Below are positions 43,720 through 52,795 of a stretch of DNA of 64,000 bases, one piece after another (the first letter of the stretch is position 1; every line of letters starts with the position of its first letter). The translations under genes were made by a program, and so were the position numbers. The notes under the pieces are model-generated. The model ran no database searches and was not told the origin of the DNA. It worked only from the letters and a program-made list of their open reading frames with translations. The stretch spans positions 193,447 to 257,446 of the forward strand of contig NZ_JBBHDV010000006.1 in the NCBI RefSeq assembly GCF_037478135.1, in the 5' to 3' direction. The stretch is from Denitratimonas sp037478135 (GTDB taxonomy: Bacteria > Pseudomonadota > Gammaproteobacteria > Xanthomonadales > Xanthomonadaceae).

Positions 43720-46700
43720 TCAGTACGGCACCTTCGGGAAGCGCGTCGGCGCCGGCGGTGCGCTCATGCGCTTGACCGGGTTGCGTTCCAGTTCGGCCAG
43801 CAGTTCCTGCACCGCGCGCTCGATGCTCGGGTCACGTCCGGCGGCAAGCAGTTCAGGCCGGTCGATCACTTCGATGTCCGGCACCACGCCTTCGTCTTCC
43901 ACCGCCCAGTTGCCGTCGGTGTCCATGAAGCTGAAGGTGGCGGCGATCACCGCGCCGTTGTCCATCAGGCGCGGATTGCCGGAAATGCCGATCAGGCCGC
44001 CCCAGGTGCGGGTGCCGATCAGCTTGCCGAGGCCGAACTTGCGGAAGTAGTACGGCAGCGCATCGCCGCCGGAGCTGGCCAGGCCATTGATCAGCATCGC
44101 CTTGGGTCCGTTGTGATGCAGGAACGGGGTGGCGTTGGGTTCCAGTCCGCGCTGCTTCCAGTAGTTCAGCGGGGTGCGGGTCAGCAGTTCAACCAGACGA
44201 TCGGGGATGAAGCCGCCGCCGTTGTAGCGGTCGTCGATGATCAGCGCTTCCTTGTCGTTGTAGGCGACCATGCCCTTGAACAGCTCGCGGCTGCCTTCCA
44301 CAGCGGTATTGGGCACGTGGATGTAGCCGATACGGCCACCGGAGAGCTGTTCGACCATGCGGCGCCGGCTCTGCACCCAGTCCAGATAACGCAGTTCCTG
44401 CTCGCTGGAAATGGTGCGCACCACCACGTCGCGCGCGCCCGATTCCTGCGGCAGGCGGTTGACCCGCAGCGTCACGAGACGGTCGGCCTTGTTCTCCAGC
44501 AGCTGGTAGACGTTGGCCACATCGCGCGTGGAGAGGTTGTCGATCGCCAGCAGGTATTCGCCTTCACGCACGTTGACGCCGGGTTCGGTCAGCGGCGAGC
44601 GGGTGCGCGCCTGCCAGTTCTCGCCGGGGAAGATGCGCGCGATCTTCGCGTAGCCGGAAGCATCGGCCACCAGTTCGGCACCGAGCAGGCCACCGGGCTT
44701 GCGCTCGGCGCGGGTCTGGTCGCCGGATTCGACATAGACATGGCCGGCATTGAGTTCGCCGACCAGTTCCTGGAACACGTAATCCAGATCGGCGCGGCTG
44801 CGCACCTGCTCCACCAGCGGCTGATACTGGGCGCGGATCGCATCCCAGTCCTGGCCGTGCAGGCCCGGGTCGTAGAACCAGTCGCGCAGGATGCGCCAGG
44901 CGTCCACGTACATCTGCTGCCACTCGCGCAGCGGCTCGATGCGCAGCTCCATCCGGTCCAGCGCCAGCCGGCCCTTGGCCAGATCGGCCTCGGGCTTGGC
45001 GTCGACGATCGAGAACTGGTTGCCATTGCGCACCAGCAGCTTCTTGCCATCGGCCGAGAGCATATAGCTGCGGGCGTCGGCCACGGTTTCCGGCTTGCCA
45101 TCGGCCTTCAGCGACAGGAACTGCAACTGCTGTCCGGCGCTGCCACGGCCCGAGCCGGTCATGCTGATGAAGAACACGCCATCGGCATTGGCCGAGAGCT
45201 GCTGGTAATTGCCGGCCGGGGCGTTGAGCGCGACGGTGCGCTGGTCGAAACCGGGCAGATCGATATTCAGGCGCTGCGGCGCGCTCTTTTCGCCGCCGTC
45301 GTTCTTGCCCTTGCCGTTGCCATTGCCGTTTTCACGCTCCTGGCCGACTTCGTCCACCGCCGGACGGTACAGCGCCGGGCCGGAAGCCTCCAGCGTGGCG
45401 GCGTAGATGCGGGTCGCGTCGCGGTACAGCCAATTGAACTCGTAAGCCGAGAAGCCCAGGTTGTAATCGCGGTTGGACAGGAAATACAGATAACGCCCCT
45501 GTGGATCAAACGCCGGGCTCATGGCACTGCTTTCGGCACCGGTCAGCTGGCGCGTGGCACCGCTGTCCAGCGCATACAGCCACAGCGCGCTGTTGCCGTT
45601 GGCGTGCTGCTTGGGATAGACCAGCCAGCGGCTGTCCGGAGCGAACACGTAGTCACTGAAATCGGCATGCGTGGCGGTATCCACATCACGCGTGGCGCCG
45701 CTGCCCACGTCCACGATGCGCAGCCGCTGCTTCTTGTCCGAATACGCCAGCCAGCGTGAATCCGGCGACCACACCGGAGCAAAACGCCAGATGTCACCGT
45801 CGCTGGTGACGCGGCGCGCGGCGCCCTTGCCATCCTGCGAACGCACGTGGATCTCGTATTCGCCGGTTTCATCGGACAGGTAGGCGATCCACTTGCCGTC
45901 CGGCGACCAGCTCACGCTGTGCTCGCGCGCATCCGGCGTATTGCTGATGTTGCGCGGCTCGCCTTCCTTTGCCGGCACCGTGAAGATCTCGCCGCGCGCA
46001 CCGAACAGCGCACGCTCGCCGCCCGGGGAAATACCGAAGGATTCGACGAAATCCCCGGCCTTGACGAAGCGCGGCAGCGTCTCCGGCGCATCGCCACTGA
46101 TCCGGATCGGCACCTGCCGAGATTGGCCCGTGGCCGGATCGAAATGCCAGATCGCACCGCCCTTCTCGAACACGATCGCGTTGGAGCCGGCGCTGGGCCA
46201 GAGCACATCGAAATCGCGGAAATCGGTAAGCTTGCGCGGCTCGCCGCCAGTGGGCGGAATCGCGTACAGATTGAGCTTGGTGTCGTTGCGGTCGGAGACG
46301 AAATACACCGTGTCGCCTACCCACATCGGCTGGTGGTTGGTGGCGCGATCGGCGGTCAGCTGCAGCGAGCTGTTGGCGGCCAGATCGTAGATCCACACGT
46401 CCTGGGCGCGGCCGCCGCGATAGCGCTTCCAGCTGCGGAATTCGCGGTCGATCGGGGTATACACGAACTTGCCGCCATCCGGGCTCAGCATGCCGCCGCC
46501 GGTTTCCGGCACCACCATCGGAGTTTCCATGCCACCGGCCACTGGCACCAGATACGGCTGACCGGCGCGCTCGTCATACGGCAGACGGTTCATCCGCACC
46601 ACCACGTGCTGGCCGTCCGGGGTCCAGTCCAGCACGCGGTTGTCGGTACCGCCGCGTGGCGGCATCGGGCCGACATCGTTGTACCAGGTGAGCTGGCGCG

Positions 46701-46995
46701 GGGTGCCGCCGCTGGACGGCATCACGTAGACCTGACGGGTGCCGTTGTATTCGGCCGAAAACGCGATCTGGCTGCCATCGAGCGAGAACTTCGGATACAG
46801 CTCCTGGCCTTCGTGCGAAGTCAGACGAAACGCGGTGCCGCCTTCGGCGCTGACGATGTAGATGTCGCCGGCATGCACGAAGGTGATGCGCCCGGCCTCG
46901 ATATCCGGAAAGCGCAGGATCCTGTTGGGCCCTTGTGCCAACACGCAGCTGCTGAACACCAGGCCGCACAATACGGCGAACAGGGATGACCTCAT
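43720..46995 (-). CDS. Tricorn-like S41 family protease, exported
   Basis: 1,091 residues. A signal peptide ends SSCVLA, then an N-terminal six-bladed propeller and a second propeller (WD40/TolB-like repeats such as PDGKWIAYLSDETGEYEIHV and PDSRWLAYSDKKQRLRIVD). A C1 helical region, a PDZ domain (~LLGAELVADASGYAKIARIF) and the C2 catalytic domain complete it. The nucleophile is in NGLASSGGDALPYYF. A Gly/Asn/Lys low-complexity linker (ENGNGNGKGKNDGG) precedes the C1 region. Tricorn relatives degrade oligopeptides; the signal peptide places this one in the periplasm. ATG 46995 starts the signal; no convincing ribosome site was identified. Confidence 0.92.
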   Translation of the reverse strand: MRSSLFAVLCGLVFSSCVLAQGPNRILRFPDIEAGRITFVHAGDIYIVSAEGGTAFRLTSHEGQELYPKFSLDGSQIAFSAEYNGTRQVYVMPSSGGTPRQLTWYNDVGPMPPRGGTDNRVLDWTPDGQHVVVRMNRLPYDERAGQPYLVPVAGGMETPMVVPETGGGMLSPDGGKFVYTPIDREFRSWKRYRGGRAQDVWIYDLAANSSLQLTADRATNHQPMWVGDTVYFVSDRNDTKLNLYAIPPTGGEPRKLTDFRDFDVLWPSAGSNAIVFEKGGAIWHFDPATGQSRQVPIRISGDAPETLPRFVKAGDFVESFGISPGGERALFGARGEIFTVPAKEGEPRNISNTPDAREHSVSWSPDGKWIAYLSDETGEYEIHVRSQDGKGAARRVTSDGDIWRFAPVWSPDSRWLAYSDKKQRLRIVDVGSGATRDVDTATHADFSDYVFAPDSRWLVYPKQHANGNSALWLYALDSGATRQLTGAESSAMSPAFDPQGRYLYFLSNRDYNLGFSAYEFNWLYRDATRIYAATLEASGPALYRPAVDEVGQERENGNGNGKGKNDGGEKSAPQRLNIDLPGFDQRTVALNAPAGNYQQLSANADGVFFISMTGSGRGSAGQQLQFLSLKADGKPETVADARSYMLSADGKKLLVRNGNQFSIVDAKPEADLAKGRLALDRMELRIEPLREWQQMYVDAWRILRDWFYDPGLHGQDWDAIRAQYQPLVEQVRSRADLDYVFQELVGELNAGHVYVESGDQTRAERKPGGLLGAELVADASGYAKIARIFPGENWQARTRSPLTEPGVNVREGEYLLAIDNLSTRDVANVYQLLENKADRLVTLRVNRLPQESGARDVVVRTISSEQELRYLDWVQSRRRMVEQLSGGRIGYIHVPNTAVEGSRELFKGMVAYNDKEALIIDDRYNGGGFIPDRLVELLTRTPLNYWKQRGLEPNATPFLHHNGPKAMLINGLASSGGDALPYYFRKFGLGKLIGTRTWGGLIGISGNPRLMDNGAVIAATFSFMDTDGNWAVEDEGVVPDIEVIDRPELLAAGRDPSIERAVQELLAELERNPVKRMSAPPAPTRFPKVPY

Positions 46996-47194
46996 CACAA
47001 AACCCCGACAGACAAAGGAATCGGCAAGTATGCCCGAGCCCGTGCGCCGGGCCACTGCCATTGGTTGGTGCCTAGCCAACGCCACCGGGCCCGGACTGAC
47101 GCCATCACCAGTGCGCAGCGGGTGGCGCAAGTGTCACGGACAGCCAGGTGGATCGGTCCAAGCCCGTTCACGCCCTGGCACCACCCGCCAGCGC

Positions 47195-48853
47195 CTACCG
47201 TTGTGGGAACGCCCGTTCGATCATTGAACCCAGCGCAGCTCCCGGCGGCAGGGTGCCGAAGTGCTGGCCGTGCTGACCGTCCAGGCGGGTGGCGATGAAC
47301 AGGTCGGCGCTGTCGCGGTGTGCGGTGCGGATCAGTTGCACCGCCTGCAAGGCCAGCGCGATGCGTTCGGTGACCAGGCGTGAACGCGCTTCCAGCGTGG
47401 CGACATCGTCCAGCGCCTGTCCGATCCACACCGCCTCGGCGTCCAGCCGTGCATTTTCACCGGCGACGCTGCGCAGTTCGGCGGCCAGTGCATCGCGGGT
47501 TTCCGGTTCGCGCCGCAGCGCGCGCAGCACGTCCAGGCACTGGATGTTGCCGCTGCCTTCCCAGATCGAATTCAACGGTGCCTGGCGGTACAGCCGGGCG
47601 AGGATGGATTCTTCGATATAGCCGGCGCCGCCGAGACATTCCTGCGCCTCGTTGACCATCGGCGGGCAGCGTTTGCAGACTTGGTATTTGCCGATGGCGG
47701 TGCCGATGCGGGCGAACGCGGCTTCCATCGGGTCGCGTGCGCTGGCATCGATTGCGCGCGCCACGCGCAGCGACAGCGCCATCGCGGCTTCGGATTCCAG
47801 CGCCAGATCGGCCAGCACGTTCTTCATCAGCGGCTGGTCGATCAGCAGTTTGCCAAACGCACGCCGGCCACGGGCGTGGTGGATGGCCTGCACCAGCGCC
47901 TGGCGCATGATGCCGGCCGAGCCGATCAGGCAGTCCTGCCGGGTCAGCGCGACCATTTCCAGGATCGTGGCCACGCCGCGCCCCTCCTCGCCCACCAGCC
48001 ATGCGACCGCACCGGTGAATTCGACCTCCGAGCTGGCATTGCCCCAGTCGCCGAGCTTGTCCTTCAGGCGCTGGATGCGAATCGCGTTGAGCTGGCCGTC
48101 CGGCAAAAAACGCGGCAACAGGAAGCAGGAAATCCCGCCCGCCGCCTGCGCCAGCACCAGGAAGGCATCGCACATCGGCGCGGAGAAGAAGAATTTGTGG
48201 CCGACCAGTTCATAGGCCTGACCGGGGCCGGGCGAGGCCACCGGCGTGGCGCGGGTGCTGTTGGAACGCACGTCCGAACCGCCCTGCTTCTCGGTCATGC
48301 CCATGCCGATGGTGTTGCCGGCCTTCTGCGCGGCCGGCACGAAGCGGCCGTCGTAATGCGGCGCGATGATGCGCGGCAGCCATTCGCGCGCCAGTTCCGG
48401 CTGCGCACGCAACGATGGCACGCAGGCGTAGGTCATCGTCAGCGGGCAGTTGTTGCCCTGTTCGGGCTGCATGTGCAGATAGGCCAGCGCGGCGCGCGCG
48501 ACATTGGCGCCGGGAGTATCGGCATGGCGCCAGAAGAAATTCGGCACACCGTGCTCCACGCCCAGCTGCATGATGCGGTGGTAGCTGAGGTGGAACTGCA
48601 CTTCGTCGATGCGGTGGCCATAGCGGTCGAAGGGCTTGAACTGCGGTTTGTGCTCGTTCGCTTCAAAGCCCAGCCGCAGCAGCTCGCCACCGGCGATCTT
48701 GCCGAACGCGGCAACCTGTTCACGCGCCCAGCCGCCACCTTCGCGCTCCAGCGCTTCGCACAGCGCCGGATCGGTGGCGAAGGCGTCGTAATCGGCCAGC
48801 GGCAGCGGCTGGTTTTCAACGGTATGGGTCTGGAAACGGTCGGCGAGGCTCAT
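47195..48853 (-). CDS. AidB-like acyl-CoA dehydrogenase
   Basis: 552 residues, matching E. coli AidB (541) in length and in many blocks: QTHTVENQPLPL, IGMGMTEKQGGSDVRSN, VGHKFFFSAPMCDAFLVLAQ, RLKDKLGDWGNASSEVEF and LNSIWEGSGNIQCLDVLR. AidB is a flavoprotein of the adaptive alkylation response with isovaleryl-CoA dehydrogenase activity and a DNA-binding C-terminus. Here the start overlaps the stop of an acyl-CoA ligase gene by 4 nt, so a metabolic role on an activated branched or medium-chain acid is equally possible. No ada or alk genes are present. Confidence 0.88.
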   Translation of the reverse strand: MSLADRFQTHTVENQPLPLADYDAFATDPALCEALEREGGGWAREQVAAFGKIAGGELLRLGFEANEHKPQFKPFDRYGHRIDEVQFHLSYHRIMQLGVEHGVPNFFWRHADTPGANVARAALAYLHMQPEQGNNCPLTMTYACVPSLRAQPELAREWLPRIIAPHYDGRFVPAAQKAGNTIGMGMTEKQGGSDVRSNSTRATPVASPGPGQAYELVGHKFFFSAPMCDAFLVLAQAAGGISCFLLPRFLPDGQLNAIRIQRLKDKLGDWGNASSEVEFTGAVAWLVGEEGRGVATILEMVALTRQDCLIGSAGIMRQALVQAIHHARGRRAFGKLLIDQPLMKNVLADLALESEAAMALSLRVARAIDASARDPMEAAFARIGTAIGKYQVCKRCPPMVNEAQECLGGAGYIEESILARLYRQAPLNSIWEGSGNIQCLDVLRALRREPETRDALAAELRSVAGENARLDAEAVWIGQALDDVATLEARSRLVTERIALALQAVQLIRTAHRDSADLFIATRLDGQHGQHFGTLPPGAALGSMIERAFPQR

Positions 48854-50397
48854 GGCGATTCCTGGGTATCGGGTGTGGCGGCGGGCGTGGCGCCCAGTTG
48901 CTGGCGCAGCACGTGTTTCATGACCTTGCCGCTGGGCGTGCGAGGCAGGGCGTCGCGCAGATGCAGCACGCGCGGCAGCTTGTAGCGCGCCAGCCGGCTG
49001 CCGGCCCAGTCGCGCAGGGCATCGATATCGAGCGTGGTGCCGGGCTTCAGCGTGGCGAAGGCGATGATGGTTTCGCCCCATTCGGCATGCGCCTGGCCGA
49101 CCACGGCGACATCGGCCATCGCCGGGTGCGTCATCAGCACGTCTTCCACTTCCTTGGAATGGACGTTCTCGCCGCCGGTGATGATCAGGTCGCTGATGCG
49201 GTCCACGATGGTGGCGTACCCGGCCTCGTCCAGCCGCACCAGATCGCCGGTCTTGTACCACTGCCCCTCGAACGCGGCAGCGGTGGCGTCAGGGTCATCC
49301 AGATAGCCACGCATCATCGTCACCGCGCGGAACCAGACTTCGCCGACCTCGCCCGGAGCGGCTTCGCTGCCATCGGCCTTGACAACGCGCCGGTCAATGC
49401 CCGGCAACGTGCTGCGGCCGCAGGAACCGGCGCGTTCGATCTGTTCTTTGGGATACAGGATGGTGCCGCTGGGGCCGGTCTCGGTCATGCCGTAGACCTG
49501 GAAGAAATCATCGCAGCGGTAGGCGCTCTGCAGCATGCGCGCGGTCTGCTCCCCGATCGGGCCGGCGCCGTAGATGAAGGCGCGGATCGAGGTCAGGTCG
49601 AATGCGGAAAAATCCTCGACCAGTTGCAGCGGCGCCAGGAACGAGACCGGCGCACCGAAATACAGCGTGATGCGTTCGTCCTGGATGGTCTGCAGGAAGG
49701 CGCGCGGCTGGTATTCGCGCAACAGCACCAGCGTGGCGCCGATGAACAGGCCGCCGAGCAGCCAGTTGTTGAGCGGCGAAGCGTGCCAGATCGGCATCGC
49801 GATCAGGCTGCGGTCATCGTGCCGCATCGGCACCACGGCGCTGGAATAGGCCGCCACCAGACTCAACCCGCGATGATCGTGCATGCAGCCCTTGGGCTTG
49901 CCGGTGGTGCCGGAGGTGTAGAGCACTTCGGCCAGATCGTCCTCCTGCGCCAGATCCGCGTCGAACTCATCAGCGGCGACGACGCGCGCATCGAAATCCG
50001 GCAGGCCGTCGACCGTGCTGTCGGTGGTCCACAGCGGCACCGTGGCGACCTGCCCGACCAGTGCCGCCAGGGTGCCGTCGCAGATCACCAGATCGGCCTT
50101 GCAATGGCGCAGCACATAGTCCACTTCCGGCGCGGCCAGCTTGTGGTTCAGCGGCACCACGGTCGCACCCAGACGCCAGGCGCCGAACGCGGCGATCACG
50201 AAACCCGGCGTGTTGAAGCACATCAGCGCCACCCGGTCACCGCGCCCGATGCCGGCATCGGCCAGCACCTGCGCGGCGCGGCGGGCGGCGGCGAGCAGTT
50301 GCGTGTAATCCAGTTCCATCCCGGCCGCGCGCAGTGCGGGCTTGTCCGGATAGCGGCGTGCGCTGCTCTCCAGCAGCGTGCCCAGTGTCAATCGCAT
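48850..50397 (-). CDS. AMP-forming acyl-CoA ligase
   Basis: 515 residues of the ANL superfamily. The P-loop-like A3 motif YTSGTTGKPKGCMHDH, the VYGMTETGPSGTIL adenylate block, YKTGDLVRLDEAGYATIVDR and the C-terminal catalytic Lys region PRTPSGKVMKH are all present. It activates a carboxylic acid with ATP and CoA; the chain length cannot be read, though the size is that of medium-chain or CaiC-like ligases. ATGA-coupled to the AidB-like dehydrogenase, giving a two-gene activation/oxidation unit. Divergent from the cobalamin-riboswitch btuB gene. Confidence 0.9.
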   Translation of the reverse strand: MRLTLGTLLESSARRYPDKPALRAAGMELDYTQLLAAARRAAQVLADAGIGRGDRVALMCFNTPGFVIAAFGAWRLGATVVPLNHKLAAPEVDYVLRHCKADLVICDGTLAALVGQVATVPLWTTDSTVDGLPDFDARVVAADEFDADLAQEDDLAEVLYTSGTTGKPKGCMHDHRGLSLVAAYSSAVVPMRHDDRSLIAMPIWHASPLNNWLLGGLFIGATLVLLREYQPRAFLQTIQDERITLYFGAPVSFLAPLQLVEDFSAFDLTSIRAFIYGAGPIGEQTARMLQSAYRCDDFFQVYGMTETGPSGTILYPKEQIERAGSCGRSTLPGIDRRVVKADGSEAAPGEVGEVWFRAVTMMRGYLDDPDATAAAFEGQWYKTGDLVRLDEAGYATIVDRISDLIITGGENVHSKEVEDVLMTHPAMADVAVVGQAHAEWGETIIAFATLKPGTTLDIDALRDWAGSRLARYKLPRVLHLRDALPRTPSGKVMKHVLRQQLGATPAATPDTQESP

Positions 50398-50527
50398 CTT
50401 TCCTCTCCCTCACGGTGCCGGATCGCAGCCAGGTGCGCCCGGGGTTTCGCCGCTCAATACTAGTGCGCATGGAGAAAGAAAATGCCGGCCGCGCGTGCGG
50501 AAAGTCGCGGCCTGAGCGCAGGCGGCC

Positions 50528-50536
50528 TGCTAGACT
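50528..50536 (+). promoter_or_regulatory. Extended -10 promoter of the btuB riboswitch transcript
   Basis: TGCTAGACT is an extended -10 element (TGn plus a 4/6 match to TATAAT) placed so that transcription would begin near 50543, exactly where the riboswitch P1 stem starts. No clear -35 is seen. Confidence 0.45.
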
Positions 50537-50543
50537 GCGCCCC

Positions 50544-50709
50544 GCTTCAGGTGCTCGGGAAGCCGGTGCGAATCCGGCGCTGCCCCCGCAACGGTAAGCA
50601 GGTGGCGTGTCCATGTTCGCTTCGAACAACCACTGGCCTTGTGGCCGGGAAGGCGGACGCGCCGGGACTCCCCGATTCCACCCTGCCAGCCCGGAGACCG
50701 GCCTGAAGC
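50544..50709 (+). promoter_or_regulatory. Cobalamin riboswitch
   Basis: The closing stem is GCTTCAGG (50544-50551) with CCTGAAGC (50702-50709). Inside are the conserved core elements: GGGAA, GGTGCGAATCCGGCGCTG, CCCCGCAACGGTAA and, at the 3' side, the B12-box form CAGCCCGGAGACCGGCCTG. These define the adenosylcobalamin aptamer. It lies upstream of and on the same strand as btuB, with a 146-nt expression platform containing CACCGG/CCGGTG pairing that could block translation. B12 excess should repress btuB. The rest of the 50398-50855 gap holds only the divergent ligase promoter region. Confidence 0.95.
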
Positions 50710-50855
50710 ACCGGTGCGTCGCAATCGCGCGCCGGTGACCTTGGCGTTGCGGTGGGCGACGCGGGCGAACGTGCAGGGCCGGCGCGTGCGCGGCCGTGTG
50801 CGTTGTCCGCGGGCTGTCGCAGCGTTGTGCCCCACCTGCCCCGGAGTGTCCCGCG

Positions 50856-52655
50856 ATGACCCTGCTGCGTTCCTGCCTGTTTGCCGCCACTTCGTTCGCG
50901 GCTTTGCCGCTGTTGGCCCAGCCGGTGACCACCGGCGAACCCGTCGTTGTCACCGCCACGCGCCAGTCGCAGGCGCAATCGGATGTGCTGGCTGCGGTCA
51001 GCGTGCTGGACCGCGACGCGATCGAGGCCGCCGGCGGTTTCGATGTGCTCGGCCTGCTGCGCCAGCTGCCCGGCCTGGACGTGGTGCGTGGCGCCGGGAT
51101 CGGCCAGCAAGCGGCGGTATTCCTGCGCGGCACCAACGCCAACCACGCGCTGGTGCTGATCGATGGCGTGCGGATTTCGGCGCTGGGCACCGGCGCCTAC
51201 GCCTGGGAGCAATTGCCGCTGGCGCAGATCGAACGCATCGAAGTGGTGCGCGGCCCGCGCGCCGCGCTCTGGGGCGCGGATGCGCTCGGCGGCGTGATCC
51301 AGATTTTCACCCGGCGCAACATCGGCACGCAGTGGGCCCTTCATGCCGGCAATCACGATACCTATGGCGTGGAGGCCGGCACCGGCAGGCAGCGCGGCAA
51401 CGGCGGCTTCGGCCTGCACGCGGCCTGGCTCGACAGCCGTGGCACCAACGCCACCACACCGGCGAACTGGAGTTTTGATCCGGACCGCGACGGCGCCACC
51501 CTGCGCAGCGTTTCGGCCAACGCCCGACACAGCCTGGGCGATCAGGAATTGCAGGCCACGCTGCTGCACAACGACAACGATATCCAGTTCGATCAGGGTG
51601 AATCCAACACCCGCCAGCAGGTACTGGCGCTGGCACTGGAGGGCGCGCTCGGCCCGGACTGGCAGCACCGCGTGACCCTGGGCGGCAGCCGCGACCGGCT
51701 CGATACGCCGGACAGTTTCACCCGCTACCACTCGCAGCGCGAACAGGCCGACTGGCAACACCATCTGGCCCCCAGCCACAACGACGCGCTGACACTGGGT
51801 CTGTCCTGGCTGCACGAACGCGGACGCCAGCACGACAGCCTCACCGGCAGCGATGTCTATGCCCAGTCGCGCCACACCGCCTCGGCCTTCGTCGCGTGGC
51901 AGCGCCGCGCCGGGGCGCATGCGTTGGATCTGTCTGGACGCTACGACGACAACAGCGCCTACGGCAGCGAATCCAGCTTCGGCGCCGCCTGGGGCTGGGA
52001 GCTGGGCCGCACGCTGCGCTTCACCGCGAGTTGGGGTCAGGGCTTCCGCGCACCGACAATGAATGAACTGTATTCGCCCGGCTGGGGCGGCTGGTACGCC
52101 GGCAATCCGGCGCTGCATGCCGAACATTCGGACAGCGCCGAACTGGGCCTGCACTGGCATCTGCCAGCTGCCGGGCGCTTCAGCCTGCGCGCCTTCCGCA
52201 ACGATATCGACGGGCTGATCGATTTCGCCGGCGAAAATGCGCAGGCCCTGAACATCGCCCGCGCCCGCATCGACGGCGTTGAAATCGAATGGGACCGGCA
52301 ACTGGGTTATTGGCATATCGGCGCCAACGCCACCTGGCAAGATCCGCTCGACCGCGACAGTGGCGCGCGTCTGCTGCGGCGTCCGCCGCGCAAGGCCAAC
52401 CTGTCGCTGGAACGGATATTCACCAGCGGCGCGCGGGTTGGCATCGAAGGCCACGCCGCCTCGCAGCGCCCGGACTTCGGCACCCGCCTGCCCGGCTACG
52501 GCCTGTTGGCGCTGCACGGCCAATGGCCATTGGGCGGCGGCTTCCGTCTCGATGGTCGCATCGACAACCTGCTGGACCGCGATTACACCCTGGTCGATGC
52601 CTACAACACGCCCGGCCTGACCGTGCTGCTGGGCCTGCGCTGGCAGGCGCGCTGA
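50856..52655 (+). CDS. btuB: TonB-dependent vitamin B12 receptor
   Basis: Outer-membrane cobalamin importer, 599 residues. The signal peptide ends LPLLAQ; the TonB-box/plug follows (EPVVVTATRQSQAQ, FLRGTNANHALVLIDGVR, RIEVVRGPRAALWGADALGG), then a barrel. BtuB size (~600) and the upstream cobalamin riboswitch together support the substrate. The C-terminus ends GLRWQAR, not with the usual terminal aromatic residue, although the last strand is otherwise normal. ATG 50856 has CGGAG about 10 nt upstream. No btuCDF or cobalamin-synthesis genes are in the window. Confidence 0.93.
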   Translation: MTLLRSCLFAATSFAALPLLAQPVTTGEPVVVTATRQSQAQSDVLAAVSVLDRDAIEAAGGFDVLGLLRQLPGLDVVRGAGIGQQAAVFLRGTNANHALVLIDGVRISALGTGAYAWEQLPLAQIERIEVVRGPRAALWGADALGGVIQIFTRRNIGTQWALHAGNHDTYGVEAGTGRQRGNGGFGLHAAWLDSRGTNATTPANWSFDPDRDGATLRSVSANARHSLGDQELQATLLHNDNDIQFDQGESNTRQQVLALALEGALGPDWQHRVTLGGSRDRLDTPDSFTRYHSQREQADWQHHLAPSHNDALTLGLSWLHERGRQHDSLTGSDVYAQSRHTASAFVAWQRRAGAHALDLSGRYDDNSAYGSESSFGAAWGWELGRTLRFTASWGQGFRAPTMNELYSPGWGGWYAGNPALHAEHSDSAELGLHWHLPAAGRFSLRAFRNDIDGLIDFAGENAQALNIARARIDGVEIEWDRQLGYWHIGANATWQDPLDRDSGARLLRRPPRKANLSLERIFTSGARVGIEGHAASQRPDFGTRLPGYGLLALHGQWPLGGGFRLDGRIDNLLDRDYTLVDAYNTPGLTVLLGLRWQAR

Positions 52656-52795
52656 ACCCGCAGACCGTCCCCACATCACGCAAGCGGATGAAATGCAAAG
52701 GTTTGGGTGAATTTCAGTGAGAATCGCCGTGCTGGTTGATCTGTGATCCGTGTCATAGAATCCACAGGACAACCTGAGCAGGGGGAGCGGCCAGC

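Noticed and set aside
46998..47429. Minus-strand frames upstream of the tricorn-like signal peptide
   Set aside because: No ribosome site, no protein-like composition, and they overlap the end of the AidB-like gene.
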